From Leptodactylus fallax (Eukaryota; Chordata; Amphibia; Anura; Leptodactylidae): 64,000 bases of DNA. The notes below the pieces were generated by a model that was given only the letters and a program-made list of their open reading frames with translations, made no database searches and was not told the DNA's origin. The stretch spans positions 1,488,001-1,552,000 of the forward strand of contig CAMRHE010000018.1 of NCBI GenBank assembly GCA_947044405.1, given 5' to 3'. Shown here in pieces: positions 34,282 to 45,659 of the stretch; position 1 is the stretch's first letter; each line of letters begins with the position of its first letter. Both the position numbers and the translations under genes were made by a program.

Positions 34282-35235
34282 AGGGGCCACTATGGATCAT
34301 AATACAAGTGCAGGGGCCACTAGGGAGCATAATACAAGTACAAGGGCAACTAGGGAGCATAATACCGTGTGTAGGGGCCACTAGGGAGTATAATACCGTG
34401 TGCAGGGGCCATATAGGGAGCATAATACAAGTGCAGGGGCCACTAGGGAGCATAATACAAGTGCAGGGGCCACTATGGAGCAAAGTATAATAATAGTTCG
34501 TGGGTGGGCAACTATGGGGCTCAATACCATGTGCATGGGCCACTAGGGGGCATAATACCGTGTACAGGGGCCACTAGGGAGCATAATACCATGTGCAGGG
34601 GCCACTATGGAGCAGAATACCGTGTGCAAGGGCCAATATGGAGCATAATGCTGGTGCAGGGGCCACTATGGAGCATAATACCGTGTGCAGGGGCCACTAG
34701 GGAGCATAATACAAGTACAGGGGCCACTAGGGAGCATAATACAAGTGCAGGGGCCACTAGGGCGCATAATACAAGTGCAGGGGCCACTATGGAGCATAAT
34801 ACCGTGTGCAGGGGCCACTAGGGAGCATAATACCGTGTGCAGGGGCCAATATGGAGCATAATTCAAGTGCAGGGGCAACTATGGGGCATAATACCGTGTG
34901 CAGGGGCCACTAGGGAGCATAATACTGTGTGCAGGGGCCACTATGGAGCAGAATACCGTGTGCAAGAGCCAATATGGAGCAGAATACCGCTGCAGGGGCC
35001 ACTATGGGGCATAATACCGTGTTCAGGGGCCACTATGGAGCATAATACCATGTGCAGGGGCCAATATGGAGCATAATGCCGTGTTCAGGGGCCACAATGG
35101 AGCATAATTCCGTGTGCAGGGGCCACTATGGAGCATAATACCATGTACAGGGGCCGCTGCGAGGCATAATACCGTGTGCAGGGGCCGCTGCAGGCCGTAA
35201 TACTGTGTGCAGGGGCTTCTGTGGAACATTATAGT
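33905..35235 (+). repeat. 30-31 bp minisatellite
   Basis: About forty tandem units of GCATAATACCGTGTGCAGGG followed by GCCACTATGGA. A 30-bp form has ACAAGTGCAGGGG in the middle. The units at 34485-34510 repeat the AGTATAATAATAGTTCGTGG lead-in seen at 33895, so part of the array is duplicated as a block. Long frames across it on both strands are artefacts of the repeat. Confidence 0.85.
34209..34281 (+). repeat. 73-base C homopolymer inside the minisatellite
   Basis: An unbroken run of C after GGCGGGGCCCG. The other strand is G73, able to form G-quadruplexes. The length may be affected by sequencing or assembly. Confidence 0.8.
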
Positions 35236-35239
35236 GTGT

Positions 35240-35745
35240 GTAAATGGGGCGGTATAAACAGGGGCTATGGCGCCTGTTTATATCACACGCTGTCTGTTTA
35301 TAGTGACCGTGTGATGTAATTACAGCCTTGTCACATAGACGTGTATAGGACGAGGCTGTAGTTACTTTATATGGCCGCTATGAGATGAATGACACTATGT
35401 AAACAGAGAAGCAGTCACGTCACTTACACAGGTACCAGGGTTCATTCAAACAGCTGATCAGTGGGGTCCTGGGTTTTTGAGCCCCACTGATTAGTTTATT
35501 AATGACCTGGAAAACCTTTTAATTAGTTAACACCTGGGGCATTATTAATAGGGGGCACTATTTATGGGGGTAGACATGGACATTATTAATATAAAGATGC
35601 ACTTGGGGGTATTATTTATTATGGGGGGTTATATCATATATTTTATAATTGGGGGAAGCAGCAGGATGGGTGTGCAGGTGAGGACAATGTGGGTCAGGTG
35701 CCTGGAAAAGTGAGGAGCCAAAGATGTCTGTGTTGCAACTTTACA
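35240..35745. other. Unassigned sequence
   Basis: It contains a degraded relative of the fold-back repeat family (CAGCTGATCAGTGGGGTCC near 35450, TTAATGACCTGG near 35498) and nothing coding. The same family lies at 50440-50640. Confidence 0.35.
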
Positions 35746-36139
35746 GAGACAAGCAGTGTCGGACTGGGATGTCTAGGGCCTACCAGTTGAATTGTTTCTA
35801 GGGGCCCACCATCAGGACCCCTGCAGATCAGCGGTACCGAGACAGGGTGGCTAAAGGTAATAATATGTCGGGAGCCATGCTGCTCACCCACTATTCCATG
35901 TGCACCACTGCACTACCTAAACCTACTGTTACACCTTGTATGGCAAGTGAACAGCATGGCTCCTAGAATAGTTACCTTTACCTGTAGCGGCACTGTCCTG
36001 GAAAAGCTGATCTGCAGAGGTCCTGGCTGTTGTATCATCGCAGATGTAATATTGATGGCCTATCCTAAGGACAGGCCATCAATATTAGAAAGATGGATAA
36101 ATCCTTTAAAGAGGTATAAAGTAAAAAAAAAATAAATTA

Positions 36140-36430
36140 AAAAGCATACTCGCCTGTCCCCGATGCTCCGTTGTCCGCTGCCAGTGTCCATTCAGTCTCA
36201 TGTCGGCGACTCCTTGCTGGGAGTCCTGCACCTCATGTGACCGCTAAGACCAATTAGGTACAGGATTTCCATAAATGAGGCGCTGCCATGAGACTGAACA
36301 GACACAGGCAGGGGACAACGGGGTACTGGGGACTGGTGAGTATGCTTTTTTTTTTCTTATTTTCTTATTTTTACACCTGCCTGGCGGACGCCACCGAGGT
36401 CACTCCAGTTTATGGACAACCTCTTTTAAG
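36140..36430. repeat. Fold-back MITE-like segment inside the hAT element
   Basis: AAAAAGCATACTCGCCTGTCC (about 36139) pairs with GGGACTGGTGAGTATGC (about 36329-36345). The arms contain CCGTTGTC / GGGGACAACGG and CATTCAGTCTCATG / CATGAGACTGAACAG. Non-coding. Confidence 0.6.
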
Positions 36431-36611
36431 GGATTGTCTGGGCCAAATTTTTCTATGGTCACTTCACTGATCCCCCCCATACGGTGGCCTCTTCACTGGT
36501 CCCCCATACTGTATGGGGAACAGTAATGGGGTCATTATATTGTGTGGGAGAAGTGATGGGGGCTAACTTCCTGTTGGGGGGAGGGATATTTAACTGTGTG
36601 GGGCATATTAA

Positions 36612-37010
36612 AGGGGTTGTCCAGGGTTAATCTTTTTTATGGCCTAAGCTTAGGATAGGCCATAAATACCTGATTGGTAGGGGCCTCATCAGCTGTTCGG
36701 AGGCACTTCCGGCCCCCATTCTGTACACAACACAGGGCCAGAAGCAGAAAGCTCCATCTGCTGTTTAGTCGCCCGGCACCGTCACTGCAGCTCAGCTCCC
36801 ACTGACTTCAATATGTGCTGAGATGCAGTGAAGGTGCCCGGCTAATACACAGTGGACAGAGCTTTCTGCTTCTGGCCCTGTATTGTGTACAGGACGGGCA
36901 CCAGAAGTGGCTCCATACAGCTGATTGGTCAGGGGTCAACCCCCTACAGATCAGGTATCTATGGCCTATCCTGAGGATAAACCATAACAAATTATGCCTG
37001 GACAACCCCT
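36612..37010. repeat. TTAA-flanked fold-back element, 399 bp
   Basis: TTAA lies at 36608-36611 and 37011-37014. The ends are a perfect 14-bp inverted repeat, AGGGGTTGTCCAGG / CCTGGACAACCCCT. Weaker complementarity continues through the GGATAGGCCATA blocks to the centre near 36810. TTAA duplications are typical of piggyBac-type MITEs. Confidence 0.75.
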
Positions 37011-37052
37011 TTAATATACCCCCCAGGGCTCCCCTAATGCGCCACACATTAA

Positions 37053-37415
37053 AGAGGTTGTCCAGTATAATTTTTTTCTTTTTTATAATTAGTCCGGAGG
37101 AGGTGAATCCCCCCTACCCCGCCCAAAAAAAAAAAAAAACATACTCACCTGTCTCCAGTGCTCCGGTGTCCTCCCAGAACAGTCTGGTCCCGCAGCTCCG
37201 CTGTCTTCTTTTAGCCGGAAGTCCTCACTGGCTGTGATGTCCCAGGTCCCTTCCCTTAGGCCGCTGATTGGCCTCAGGGGTCACGTGACATCACAGGTAG
37301 TCTCGTGCAAGGGGAACTTCAGCTGGAAGAAAACAACAGAACTGCAGGACCTAACTGCACTGGGAGACACTGCCTCAGCGTAATAAAAAAAAAAATGTTA
37401 TCTTGCACACCCCCT
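37053..37415. repeat. Second TTAA-flanked element, 363 bp
   Basis: TTAA lies at 37049-37052 and 37416-37419. The left end is AGAGGTTGTCCAGT and the right end CACACCCCCT; the inverted repeats are poor. It contains ACATACTCACCTGTCTCC and a GGGGTCACGTGACATCAC block. Confidence 0.55.
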
Positions 37416-37629
37416 TTAATGTACCCCAGGCTATTGGCCTCCATCTCTGCCCCCCCCCCCCAACAATATAATGGCCCCATCAATGGTCCTCATACAGTAC
37501 AGGGGACCAGTGATGGAGCCACTGTATGGAGTATATGCTCCACAGTGGCCCCCACCCAGTATTATATGCTCCACAGTTGCCCCCACACAGTATTATAAGC
37601 TCCCAACAGCCCCCCCTCCGCTTCGGTGC

Positions 37630-37975
37630 TATTATTATACCTTGGGGTCTTCTCAGACCCCAGAGTATAATAATCGGAGGCCCAGGGAAGGTGATTAAAA
37701 ATAACAAACATTCATACTCACCTTGCCTTACCTTTCCTTGGCATCCTCGCTCCATCCATCCGTCTTCAGGCCCTCTTCCGATGTCGCTGCTGAGGCCTGT
37801 GATTGGTCCTCAGTGGTCACGCGGGGGAGCACTGACGTCATTACGCGGTCGCGCCCCACGTGACCGCTGGGGCCTAATCACAGGCCTCAGTCACAGGATG
37901 AAAGAGCGCTGGAGAGTGCCCAGGAGAGGTGAGAATATGTGTTTATTGTTTTCAGTCACCTCCCCTGGGTTGTCA
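37630..37975. repeat. Fold-back segment with GTATAATAATCGG block
   Basis: An inner hairpin GGGGTCTTC / CAGACCCC (about 37646-37661), then arms GGCCTGTGATTGG / CCTAATCACAGGCC (about 37793-37887). The GAGTATAATAATCGGAGGCCCAGGG block is homologous to 33739-33765. Confidence 0.6.
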
Positions 37976-38316
37976 TCTATTGGAAAGGGGCCTGTAATAT
38001 GCCAGAGTCCCTTTCCAACAGTATGTATAGCGGTCAGGGAGCCAGGCTTTCTCCGACCGCTATCATAGTGGTCCGGGGCCCAGCCATCTCCAGCTGGCCA
38101 TGGGTACCATACCCCACCGAGCCTGGTCGCGGTCGCACCCCCTGCAACCGCGATCGTTACGCCACTGGTCAGGGGCCCGATCGGGATGGTCAGGATCCCG
38201 ATCGGGCCCCTGACCAATGCATCTGCATTGGTAACATGAGGACTAATAGTCGGGGCTCGGGTCCCACTGGTGGATTCACCGGTTCCCCGGTGGGCCAGTC
38301 CGACCCTGGAGACAAG

Positions 38317-40065
38317 TCGCAGCTGGAAGAAGTGGTCATGGCGGTCCAAAGGGAAGAGAAGGGAAATGTGACCGATTAGTCAGAGACGTCACCTGTAAGT
38401 CACAAAATGTTACTGCCCTGTATTCACCTAAATGATAGAGGATAAGTACCTGATTGATGGGGGTCTGTCTGCTGAGTCCCCCACTGAACCTGAGAATTGT
38501 TTTTTTTTCCCCCCACTGGGTGGGAATTCAGCCTGACCGCAGTCATATATATAGGTGTGTCACTTCGTGGATGGACAAACCCGCGTGGCTCTCATTCACT
38601 TCAATGGGAATGCTGAAGATATCCGAAGTCCAGTACTCAGCTATCTGCGGCGCTCCTATTATAGAGAATGGGGGCCACGTGGCCTCTTCCATTCACCAAG
38701 CAGAAGATGTGTGAAGTTACTTTCATTGTTAATACCGTGTTTTTGATCTGATACTGAAGTAATGCAGTAAGAAGAATGCTTAAGGCATTGTGGGCAGAAA
38801 TACAAACCAATACCTCATTATACAAAGAAAAAAAAATTTAAATAATGCATAAAATTAAAAATATTTGTGTTATGTTAAAAAAAAAATGTAAAATATTTGT
38901 GTTATGTTCAAAAATATTAAAAATATAAAAATACAGAATAGACAAATAAAAATAAGAAGAAGAATGTGTGTGCATGTTTGTGTGTATATGTTTCTTTTGT
39001 ACCTGCATACATCCACAAAAGCTCAAATACCTCACTGGCTGCATACGGCATATATACAATCACAATAAAAATACAATACATGAACGTTCACATCAAACAT
39101 AAATCACATACCACTCACTGTCAACACCAATCAAAATGAATGTGAACAAAGAGATAAATGAACAATAAAAAAAGTTATGTATTGTAAAAAAGATAAATAG
39201 TCCCATATAAAACAGTAAAACATCACATAAAAAATAACATAAAATTAAACCAGGGGCTGGTGGAACTCCACTGGAACTCTACTGCTGGACTCAAATGTTT
39301 CCAACCCTTGTCCATGTTGTGGATGGTGTTAGCATTGCCTTGTGTTGGGAAAACAGCTGGGAGGGCTTGTGCAGGCTTGGCCTGTACTGTGTTGGCTGAA
39401 GTGGTGCAAGTGTGAAGATATAAATGCTGGGTGGAGTTGTCCCTTCTGGTCTGTCACAGTTATTCCACAGACTGGCACACTGGTGCTGCGGTTGGCCACA
39501 AACAACTCAGCAACCCCCATCTACACAGTGTGGCACCAGATCTGGATATTTCTCAGAACATCTTTCAGAATCTGTCAGGCTGTATCTCCTGGCTAAGTCA
39601 GTTGAGATTCTCAAACACTTGCTCTGGTGTCAATAGTTTCAGACTGGGATGGCAAATTGTGGCTCTATTGATGGTCGTTTGACCAGCAGATTATCTTCCC
39701 AATCTGAGGGTTTTTTGAATTGACAGTTCACTGTCAGCTGGATCTTTGGTGGGATGGTCAGTGACACAAGTTCAGTGGGAAATCGCATATCAGCTACGTA
39801 TCATACATGTCCACTGGCTCCAGCTCCTGAAGCTTGTCCTGTGATCTATGGGGAGAAAAATGAGAAAGTATTAACCTTTTGAAAATCTATCTTGGAAACA
39901 CATAATATGGGAGTATGCTCAGTACCACATGTGTCCCTGGCACCTGGCATGGTCCCATGCATCACATTACGCCCACAATAAACTTCAATCAACAGTAGTT
40001 TGATGGATAGGAGTGTCTACGTACTGTGGATGTCGTGGCACCTACACAACCTGAAACATAAAAAA
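38317..40065. other. Unassigned AT-rich sequence
   Basis: No gene supported. 38858-38911 holds a short direct duplication of AAAATATTTGTGTTATGTT. 39340-39740 has medium GC content and several short frames on both strands without a recognised domain. Confidence 0.3.
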
Positions 40066-40172
40066 AATTTTGATGTCTCCCATCTCTCTTCAATGACGAA
40101 CAAGTGGGTTTTGTTATGGGGGAGGGAAGGAAAGGACAACTCCATCAAACTTTTACATGCCATAGCCTATGC
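40066..40172 (+). pseudogene. L1-like LINE ORF2 fragment, part 1
   Basis: It reads PSLFNDEQVGFVMG, then shifts frame to GREGKDNSIKLLHAIAYA. These are reverse transcriptase blocks of L1-type ORF2, in which GFV.GRE.RDN..K.LH is characteristic. The A-rich sequence before 40066 suggests a 5'-truncated copy. The frame is cut by the fold-back insertion and resumes at 45660 after a 15-bp duplication. Confidence 0.75.
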
Positions 40173-40218
40173 ATAGATCCATAACATATCAAAAAGATAA
40201 CTAAAACTTAACATTTAA

Positions 40219-43200
40219 CCCCTTAACGACCTTGGACGTACTATTACATCCTGGGTGCTAGGTACTTCGTGCACCAGGGCGTAATACTACGCCAGAGGCT
40301 TCCCCCGCTGGGCATGCCGGAGGGCTCCGGGGCGCGAGCGGCAGGCCCCCGCTAGGGGGGTGCTGATAGCTATAACCTGCAGCCCGGGTTCTGCCCAGTG
40401 ACCCCAGGCTGCCTGGAGCCCCCACTACCTGGTTGATCCTGCCGAGATCTCCGAGACTTGTATGCTTGTGTCTTGCAGTCTATAGTACTGAGCCAGGGAT
40501 CAAAGCATTTCTGGCTCAAGTGTCCTAATGGGACACATGAAAAAGTAAAAAACAGTGAAAAATAAATAAATAAAGTATGTGAAAAAAAATTAATAAAAGA
40601 ATAAAGCCTCAAAAATTCCCTTTTTCTATATAAAATGAATTATATAAAAAAAAGAAACCTAAAAATTAATTAAAAAAATACATATTTGGTATCGCTGCAT
40701 CCGTAACAACCTGTACAATAAAACTGAAACAATATTTAACATACACGGTGAACGTCGGGAAAAAAAAATGGAAAAAAAACGCCGGAAGTAATGATTTTTC
40801 GCCATCTCATCTTACAAAATATGCCATATAAAGTGGTCAAAAAGTTATATGTGCCCCAAAACAGTACCAATAAAAAGCACAGATTGCCCTGCAAAAAAAT
40901 AAGCCCTAAACCAACTCTGTAAACTGCAAAATAAAAATGCTACGCATCTCAGAATATGGCAATGCAAAAAAAAATTGATTTATGTCCCCAAATGGGTTTT
41001 TGTTCTGCAAAATTAGTATTGCATAAAAAACAGTATAAATGAGGTATCGCTGTAATCATACCGACCCGCAGAATAAAGGTAACATGTTACTTACGTTCTA
41101 TGTTGCATGGCGAAAAATTTAAAAGGTAAAACGCAGTGCCAGAATTGATGGAGTTAATAAAATTTGTTTAATAAGTTATAGTAACCTAAAAATGATGTTA
41201 TCACAAAATACATCTCATACTGCAAACAAGCCCTCATATGGCTACATCACCAGAGAAATAAAGAAAATATAGCTCGTACAATGTGAAGACAAAAACCCCA
41301 AAAATCGCCAAATCATTAGAACACATCTGTCTGTGTCAGGAAGGGAATGTATAAGCTGTGCGAGCGTATATCAGGGGACAAACCAAATTTAGACCTTACA
41401 AGGGATAATAAACCAGAAGTGATCCCCAAAGTGACCCCTCCAATAATAGGAGCTACTGGGGAAATAGTAGGGAATTTGGTGTTCCCAATGTACTCCGCTC
41501 AGCTTACATATTCACTCTTCACCATCTGCTGTGCAGTCATGTCTGGGATACTAATGCTCACTACACCCATTGATAAATTCTTTGAGGGGTGAACTTTTCA
41601 AAATGGGGTCATTCCCTAGGGGATTCCACTTTACTGGTACTTTAGAGGCTCTGCAAACATAACATGGCATCCAGATCCCAAACATCTGAATCTGCGCTCC
41701 AAAAGCCACATAGCGCTCTTTCCCTTCTGTGCCCTGCTGTGTGCCCAAACTGCAGTTTATACCCACATGTATGACACTGGTGTATCCAGGATAACGTACT
41801 TAATATCATATGTGGGTATAAACTGCTGTTTGGGCACAGCCGGGCACAGAAGGGAAGGAGTGCTATTTGGTTTTTGGAGCACAGTTTGGTTTTTGGGCAC
41901 CATGACACTTTTGCAGAGCTGAAATGCCAGTAAAGTGGAATCCCCTGACATGTCACCCCATTTTGGAAACTACACCCTGAAGGAATTTATCCAGTGGTAC
42001 AGTGAGCATTTTTAACCCCCAAGTGTTGCTATAATTTATTATCCATAAATGAATACGCAGCTAATGGTGAAAGGTGAAAATGACAATTTTTCCAGGAATA
42101 CATCATTTCAATGCGTAATATGTTGTGCCCGGCTTGTATCAGAGATGAACGCTCCAAAAGCTGTTGTGCCTGGGATCCCTGCTCAACAGTTTTTGGAGTG
42201 TGTGTCTGTGCAGACATAAGCTGGCCGCAACATATTGGGCACTGAAAGGTCGTATCTATGGAAAAATTTCATTTTTAACTTTTCTTTATCAGCTGCGCAT
42301 TCATTTCTGGAAATTAAAAGAATGCAACACTTAAGGGTTAATAATGCTTGCTACCCCACTTGATAAATCCCTTGAAGGGTATAGTTTCCAAAATGGGGTG
42401 ACATGTCTGCGGATTCCACTTTACTGGCAATTCATGGGCTCTGCAAAAGTGGCATGGTGTCCAAAAAGCAAACTGTGCTCCAAAACCAAAATAGCTCTCC
42501 TTCCCTTCTGTGCCCGGCTGTACCCAAACAGTAGTTTATACCCACATATGGCATTGTTAAGTATGTTGTCCTGGGTACACCAGTGTCATACATGTGGGCA
42601 TAAACTGTCATTTGGGCACACAGCAGGGAGAAGATGTGAAGGAACGCTATGCGCTTTTGGACCGCATATTTAGATTGTTGTTTTTTGGATGCCATGTCAC
42701 ATTTGCAGAGACCCTAAAATCGCCCCTACAAAATGGGCGTCACTTCTTGGGGAATTCCAATTTAATGGCACCTCCAGGGCTCTGCAAAAATAACATGGCG
42801 CCCAGAAAATCCCTCTAAATCTATACTCCAAAAGCTAAAAAAAACACAGTGCTCCATCCCTTCTGAGCCCTGCTGTGTGCTCAAGCAGCAGTTTACACCC
42901 ACATATTTAATTTTTTTTGTCCCCGGGATAGCCCACTTAATAGTTTTAGGAGTGTATGTCTCTGATGCCACAAAGTGGGCGCAACGTATTAGGCACTGAA
43001 ATTGGATATTTCTTTAAAAACTTTAATTTTCACTTTGTACATTAATTTTTGGGAAGCATTTTCAGGCTCAAAATGGTAATACCCCTTGATACATTCCTTG
43101 AATGGTGTAGTTTCTAAAATGGGGTCACTTTTGAGAGGTTTCCATTGTATTGGTACTTTAGGGGCTCTGCAAATGTGACATGGCACCTGAAAACTATTCC

Positions 43201-45186
43201 AGCCACATCTGCCCTCCTAAAGCCAAATAGCGCTCTTTCCATTCTGAGCCCCACCATGTACCCTCTACAGCAGATTACAACCACATATGGGGCATTTCTG
43301 TGTTCAGAAGAAATTGTGTAACAAACTGTGGGGTGTTTTTTCTTCTTTAACCACTTGCAAAAATTAAAAATATGTCGCTAAATGGACGGTTTATTGGAAA
43401 AAAAGTAATTTTTCATTTTTACGTCCCAAAGTCAATAAAATCTGTGAAACAGTTGTGAGGTCAAAATGCTCACTATACACCTAGATAAATTCTATGAGGG
43501 GTGTAGTTTTCAAAATGGGGTCACTTTTTGGGGGTTTGCATTGTATTGGTACTTTAGGGGCTCTGCAAATGCGACATGGCACCCGAAAACTATTCCAGCA
43601 AAATCTGCCCTCCAAAAGCTAAATAGCGCTCTTTCCATTTTGAGCCCTGCCATGTACCCAAACAACAGATTACAACCACATATGGGGCATTTCTGTGTTC
43701 AGGAAAAATTGTGTAACGAACTTTGGGGAGCTTTTTCTCCTTTGTCCTCTTGTGAAAATGAAAAATTTGGGGCTAAATTGATGGTTTATTGGAAAAAAAG
43801 TAATTTTTCATTTTAATGTCCCAATGTTAATAAAATCTGTGTAACAGCTGTAGTGTCAAAATGCTCACTATACCCCTTGATATGTTCTGTGAGGGGTGTA
43901 GTTTCCAAAATGGGGTCACTTTTAGGGGGTTTCCACTGTATTGGTACTTTGGGGGCTCTGCAAATGTGACATGGTACCTGAAAACTATTCCAGCAAAATC
44001 TGCCCTCCAAAAGCCAAATAGCGCTCTTTCCATTCTGAGCCCCACCATGTGCCCATGCAGCAGATTACGATCACATATGGGGTATTGTCGTATTCAGGAG
44101 CAACTGTTTTACAAACTGTGGGGTGCTTTTTCTCCTTTAACTCCTTGTGAAAATGAAAACTTTGGGGATAAAGTGACATCTTAGTAATTTTTCATTTATA
44201 CATCCCAGTGTTAGTAAAATCTGTGAAATGGCTGTGAGGTCAAAATGCTCACTATACCCCTTGATGAATTCTGTTAGGGGTGTAGTTTCCAAAATGGGGT
44301 CACTTTTTGGGGGTTTCCTTTGTATTGGTACTCTAGGGGTTCTGCAAATGAGACATGGCACCTGAAAACTATTCCAGCAAAATCTGCTTTTCAGATGCCA
44401 AGTGTCGCTCCTTCCCTTCCGTGAGCTGCCATTCACCCAAACATCAGTTTACACCCACATGTTGGGTATTTCCGTGCTCGGGAGAAATTGCATAACAAAC
44501 TGTGAGATACATTTTCTCCTTTAACCCTTTGTGAATGTGTTAATTTTAGGGCTAAATTAAGGAATTAGTGGGAAAAATTAAATGTCTAAATTTCACCTCC
44601 ATATTGTTTTAATTCCAGTGAAATGCTTAAAGGGTTAACAAACTTCCCAAATGCTATTTTGAATTATTTGAGGGGTGAAGTTTTGAAAATAGGGTGATTT
44701 ATGGGGGTTTCTAATATATAGGCCTTTATAATCCTCTTCAGAACTGAAGTGGTCCCTAAAAAATTAGTTTGGGAAATTTTCTTGTAAATCTGCAAAATCA
44801 CTGTTACACTTGTAAGCCTTCTAACATCCAAAATAAATTACAGGACGATTAAAAGATGATGCCGATATATAGCAGAGATATGGTAGATAATATTTATTAA
44901 TGTATTTGAGTGTTATGACTGTCTGAAAAGCAGAGCATTTCACATTTTGAAAATTGCGATTTTTTTCCAAATTTCCATCAAATTTCCTATTTTTTATAAA
45001 TAAATACAAAAATATTCATTAGTGTTTATCACTAACATGAAGTACAATGTGTCACGAAAAAACAATCTCAAAATCACTTGTGTAAGTTAAGACGTCTCAA
45101 AGTTATTGCTGTATAAAGTGACACATGTCAGTTTTGAAAAACGAGGCCTGGTCCTTAACGCACTTTTGGGCTGGGTCCTTAAGGGG
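40219..45186 (+). mobile_element. 4,968-bp TTAA-flanked non-autonomous element (piggyBac-like)
   Basis: TTAA lies at both borders (40215-40218 and 45187-45190). The empty site can be read from the opposite arm of the host palindrome, which has a single TTAA in the same context, so the duplication is confirmed internally. The ends are CCCCTTAACGACC and GGTCCTTAAGGGG, near-perfect inverted over about 13 bp. It contains no transposase. Inside are a left unique part, a large hairpin (about 41560-42010), a second hairpin (about 42040-42310), and tandem units of about 390 bp to 44640. Confidence 0.85.
42340..44690 (+). repeat. Tandem array of about 390-bp units inside the TTAA element
   Basis: Units start near 43067, 43460, 43857 and 44243 (spacing 393, 397, 386), with related blocks at 42340 and 44640. 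Each holds GGGGTGTAGTTTCCAAAATGG, GCTCTGCAAATGNGACATGG, ACTATTCCAGCAAAATCTGC and an ACCACATATGGGGCATT-type block. Short frames in them are not genes. Confidence 0.8.
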
Positions 45187-45659
45187 TTAATATAATAGTT
45201 AAAAATTCAACAAGATCCTAATTTGCATGTAAATAGACAAATAATCGGAACAATCTTACCAATTTCAACGGTGGACTGTAGTGGGTCCAAATGTGGCAAG
45301 GATTGTACCAAAGGGCAAGCTTTGGGACTGCCCTTGTCAGGCCGGGAGCTTTATACCTTTGGGTATTAGGGAAAGAGATAGATATTCCTCCTATGATTAT
45401 ATCAGTTCCCTATACCCATCCTTTGGTACAATCCCTGCCACATTTGGACGCACTACCGTCCACCGTTGAAATCGGTAAGATTGTTCCGATTATTTGTCTA
45501 TTTACATGCAAATTAGGACCTTGTTGAATTTTTAACTATTATATTAAATGTTAAGTTTTATTTATCTTTTTGATATGTTATGGATCTATGCTTCTGGTAA
45601 ATAATTAACTGATCCGTGAGGAACTAGTTATTTTGTTCTCCTTTTTTTGTGTTTATAGT

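Larger units (their letters stand above)
35754..38308 (+). mobile_element. hAT-like non-autonomous DNA transposon
   Basis: 2,555 bp bounded by an exact 8-bp target duplication, GAGACAAG (35746-35753 and 38309-38316). Terminal inverted repeats are CAGTGTCGGACTGG at the left and CCAGTCCGACCCTG at the right, with one mismatch in 14. An 8-bp duplication with CAG-type ends is the hAT signature. No transposase frame is seen; the interior is a mosaic of fold-back repeats. The left 362 bp also occurs alone, inverted, at 1437-1798. Confidence 0.8.
40173..45659. mobile_element. Fold-back insertion in the L1, 15-bp target duplication
   Basis: The flanks carry an exact 15-bp direct repeat, TGCCATAGCCTATGC (40158-40172 and 45660-45674). 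After removing the nested TTAA element the insert is about 515 bp. Its left arm (40171-40218 plus 45191-45314) pairs with its right arm (45420-45591), with a roughly 105-base unpaired centre and a 68-base right tail (45592-45659). A 15-bp duplication suggests target-primed or similar integration. The class is not known to me; a Penelope-like or SINE-like tail is possible. Confidence 0.8.

Noticed and set aside
34064..34878. Open frames with poly-Pro or poly-Gly in the 31-bp array
   Set aside because: Produced by the C73 run and repeat units on both strands; not genes.
39342..39682. Overlapping frames that might be an exon of a transposon protein
   Set aside because: No motif could be identified on either strand.
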